A stretch of DNA of 64,000 nucleotides, taken from assembly GCF_016918785.1 (NCBI RefSeq), contig NZ_JAFFPT010000009.1, positions 248,001-312,000 of the forward strand. The letters run 5' to 3'. This stretch comes from Leptospira ainazelensis (GTDB taxonomy: Bacteria > Spirochaetota > Leptospiria > Leptospirales > Leptospiraceae). How positions within the stretch are numbered: position 1 is the stretch's first letter; each line of letters starts with the position of its first letter. The translations under genes were made by a program, and so were the position numbers. The notes beneath the pieces are model-generated. The model ran no database searches. It was not told the origin of the DNA and worked only from the letters and a program-made list of their open reading frames with translations. Shown here one piece after another: positions 62,940 through 64,000 of this stretch.

Positions 62940-63377
62940 ATGGAAACCAGATTGAATTACGCAGAAGTTTATCCCGAATCTTTACAAGCGATGTTGAAGA
63001 TGGAAAATTTTGCAAAACAAGGTGGAATCGATCCGGTTCTTTACGAGCTCATCAAGATTCGTTCTTCTCAGATCAACGGTTGTGCTTTTTGTATCGATAT
63101 GCACACTAAGGACTTGAGAGCAATGGGAGAAGCCGAAAAAAGAATCTATCTTTTGGATGCTTGGAGAGAAGCTACTTTCTATTCGGAAAAAGAAAAGGCG
63201 GCGCTTGAGTTGACCGAAAAAATCACCAAAATTTCGGAAAACGGAGTTCCCGATGAAACTTATAAAAGAGTGAGAAAACATTTCGGAGAAAAGGAGTTTG
63301 TGGCGTTGATCATCTTGATCAATACGATCAACTCTTGGAATCGGATCGCGATCTCCACGGGGATGTACGCAAACTAA
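62940..63377 (+). CDS. AhpD-like carboxymuconolactone-decarboxylase-family protein
   Basis: 145 residues with AAGGAG five bases before the ATG. The helical core contains LIKIRSSQINGCAFCIDMHTKDLRAMGE, a CxxC followed by the conserved His three residues later, the pattern of the AhpD/Atu0492-type alkylhydroperoxidase group. It is predicted to reduce peroxides or thiols, using a helical trimer. Two short intergenic motif copies lie nearby. No partner (AhpC) is adjacent. Confidence 0.92.
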   Translation: METRLNYAEVYPESLQAMLKMENFAKQGGIDPVLYELIKIRSSQINGCAFCIDMHTKDLRAMGEAEKRIYLLDAWREATFYSEKEKAALELTEKITKISENGVPDETYKRVRKHFGEKEFVALIILINTINSWNRIAISTGMYAN

Positions 63378-63521
63378 GGCATTCTCCTTTTACAAGGACT
63401 ACCGGGAAATCAGTTTTGGATTTTCCGGTATGCGGGAACTCCTCAGGAGAAGAGACATCCGGATCAGAAGAACAGATCGATCGGTTCCTTTTTGGAAAGA
63501 GGGATGCTTTGTGTGAAAAAC

Positions 63522-63608
63522 AAAGAAAAGTAGGATCTCCTTCTTTTTCAAGGGACTTCGACCGGACCCGGTTCTTCCTTTGAAATCAAAACGAATGCGG
63601 GAACTCCC
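63522..63608 (+). repeat. Direct repeat copy 1
   Basis: 87 bp beginning AAAGAAAAGTAGGATCTCC and ending GCGGGAACTCCC. Matches copy 2 with about four mismatches and a one-base gap. The element is bounded by two motif-type sequences. Confidence 0.75.
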
Positions 63609-63689
63609 GCGAAAAAGAAAAAGTCCGGATCAACCAGCAAAGGACGCAGCTCCTCAAAAAAATCGGATTCTTCTTTGATCTTGGAAAAT

Positions 63690-63775
63690 AAAGAAAAGTA
63701 GGATCTCCTTCTTTTCAAGGAACTTCGACCGGACTCGGTTCTTCCTTTGAAATCAAAACGAACGCGGGAACTCCC
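63690..63775 (+). repeat. Direct repeat copy 2
   Basis: 86 bp, starting 168 bp after the start of copy 1; the two copies share the central segment ACTTCGACCGGAC and TTCTTCCTTTGAAATCAAAA. It ends just before the ABC-F gene. Confidence 0.75.
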
Positions 63776-63778
63776 AAC

Positions 63779-64000
<222 letters not shown>

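Larger units (their letters stand above)
63378..63778. other. Intergenic region with an 86-bp direct repeat
   Basis: 401 bp without a supported gene. It contains a two-copy direct repeat (63522-63608 and 63690-63775) and three copies of GCGGGAACTCC (63432-63442, 63597-63607, 63764-63774). The repeat includes the motif GAAAAGTAGGATCTCC. Confidence 0.6.

Noticed and set aside
63378..63778. CRISPR array
   Set aside because: Two long repeats separated by about 80 bp and no cas genes; not short repeats with regular spacers.

Overview
The window reads as chromosomal DNA of a spirochaete of the genus Leptospira. This is inferred from gene content and style: moderate-GC coding sequence, many lipoproteins with a loose spirochaetal lipobox, SpoIIE-type phosphatases and 7TM-DISM receptors, unlinked tRNA genes without an adjacent rRNA operon, and small repeats scattered between genes. 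No species is claimed. I see no insertion sequence, prophage, CRISPR array or rRNA gene. Nearly all of it is ordinary, densely packed chromosome.

Layout. 1-5.9 kb: the tail of a probable secreted esterase, a lipoprotein, a large exported protein of unknown function, a zinc alcohol dehydrogenase, a hotdog thioesterase and a Gdx/SugE-type small multidrug resistance protein. 5.9-12.3 kb: a YfcG-like glutathione transferase, a multi-pass histidine kinase, and a four-gene minus-strand operon (acyl-CoA dehydrogenase, APH-type kinase, DUF6285-like protein, histidine phosphatase) that resembles the Lva/ACAD10-11 route for 4-hydroxyacyl-CoA catabolism. 12.3-17.5 kb: ArsR regulator, SMP-30-like lactonase, a cyclic-nucleotide-binding protein / acyltransferase / beta-propeller lipoprotein operon, then tRNA-Ile and tRNA-Ala. 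17.9-28.6 kb: a fused FAD-NosR-type membrane polyferredoxin, a phospholipid operon (CDP-alcohol phosphatidyltransferase, diacylglycerol-kinase-like protein, CdsA), a fatty acid desaturase, enoyl-CoA hydratase, a YxaF-like TetR with a metallo-beta-lactamase-fold hydrolase, an HWE/HisKA_2-like kinase, and ThiM.

29-36.8 kb: a Ste24-type CAAX protease, a split PutA pair (proline dehydrogenase and P5C dehydrogenase), a SpoIIE phosphatase, a methyltransferase and a thioesterase. 37-43.3 kb is the most distinctive region: an ArsR regulator with a palindromic operator over its own promoter, followed by a DoxX-like protein, four intact SRPBCC (AHSA1/polyketide-cyclase-like) genes plus one internally deleted remnant, a DHFR/RibD-like reductase and an MFS drug exporter; a further SRPBCC gene faces the cluster. 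43.5-54.9 kb: a lipoprotein, a RecS-type RecQ helicase, and a divergent recC-recB-recD operon joined by ATGA stop/start overlaps. 54.9-64 kb: a 7TM-DISM/PAS/SpoIIE phosphatase, a YadGH-type ABC exporter, a 3-ketosphinganine-reductase-like dehydrogenase, a flavin monooxygenase divergent from its TetR-type regulator, an AhpD-like protein, and the 3' end of an ABC-F ATPase.

Recurring themes are lipid and acyl-CoA metabolism (thioesterases, ACAD operon, desaturase, phospholipid operon), detoxification under small one-component regulators (SMR, GST, SRPBCC cluster, monooxygenase), and a short interspersed intergenic motif (GAAAAGTAGGAWCTCC and variants) whose best copies lie in an 86-bp direct repeat near the right end.
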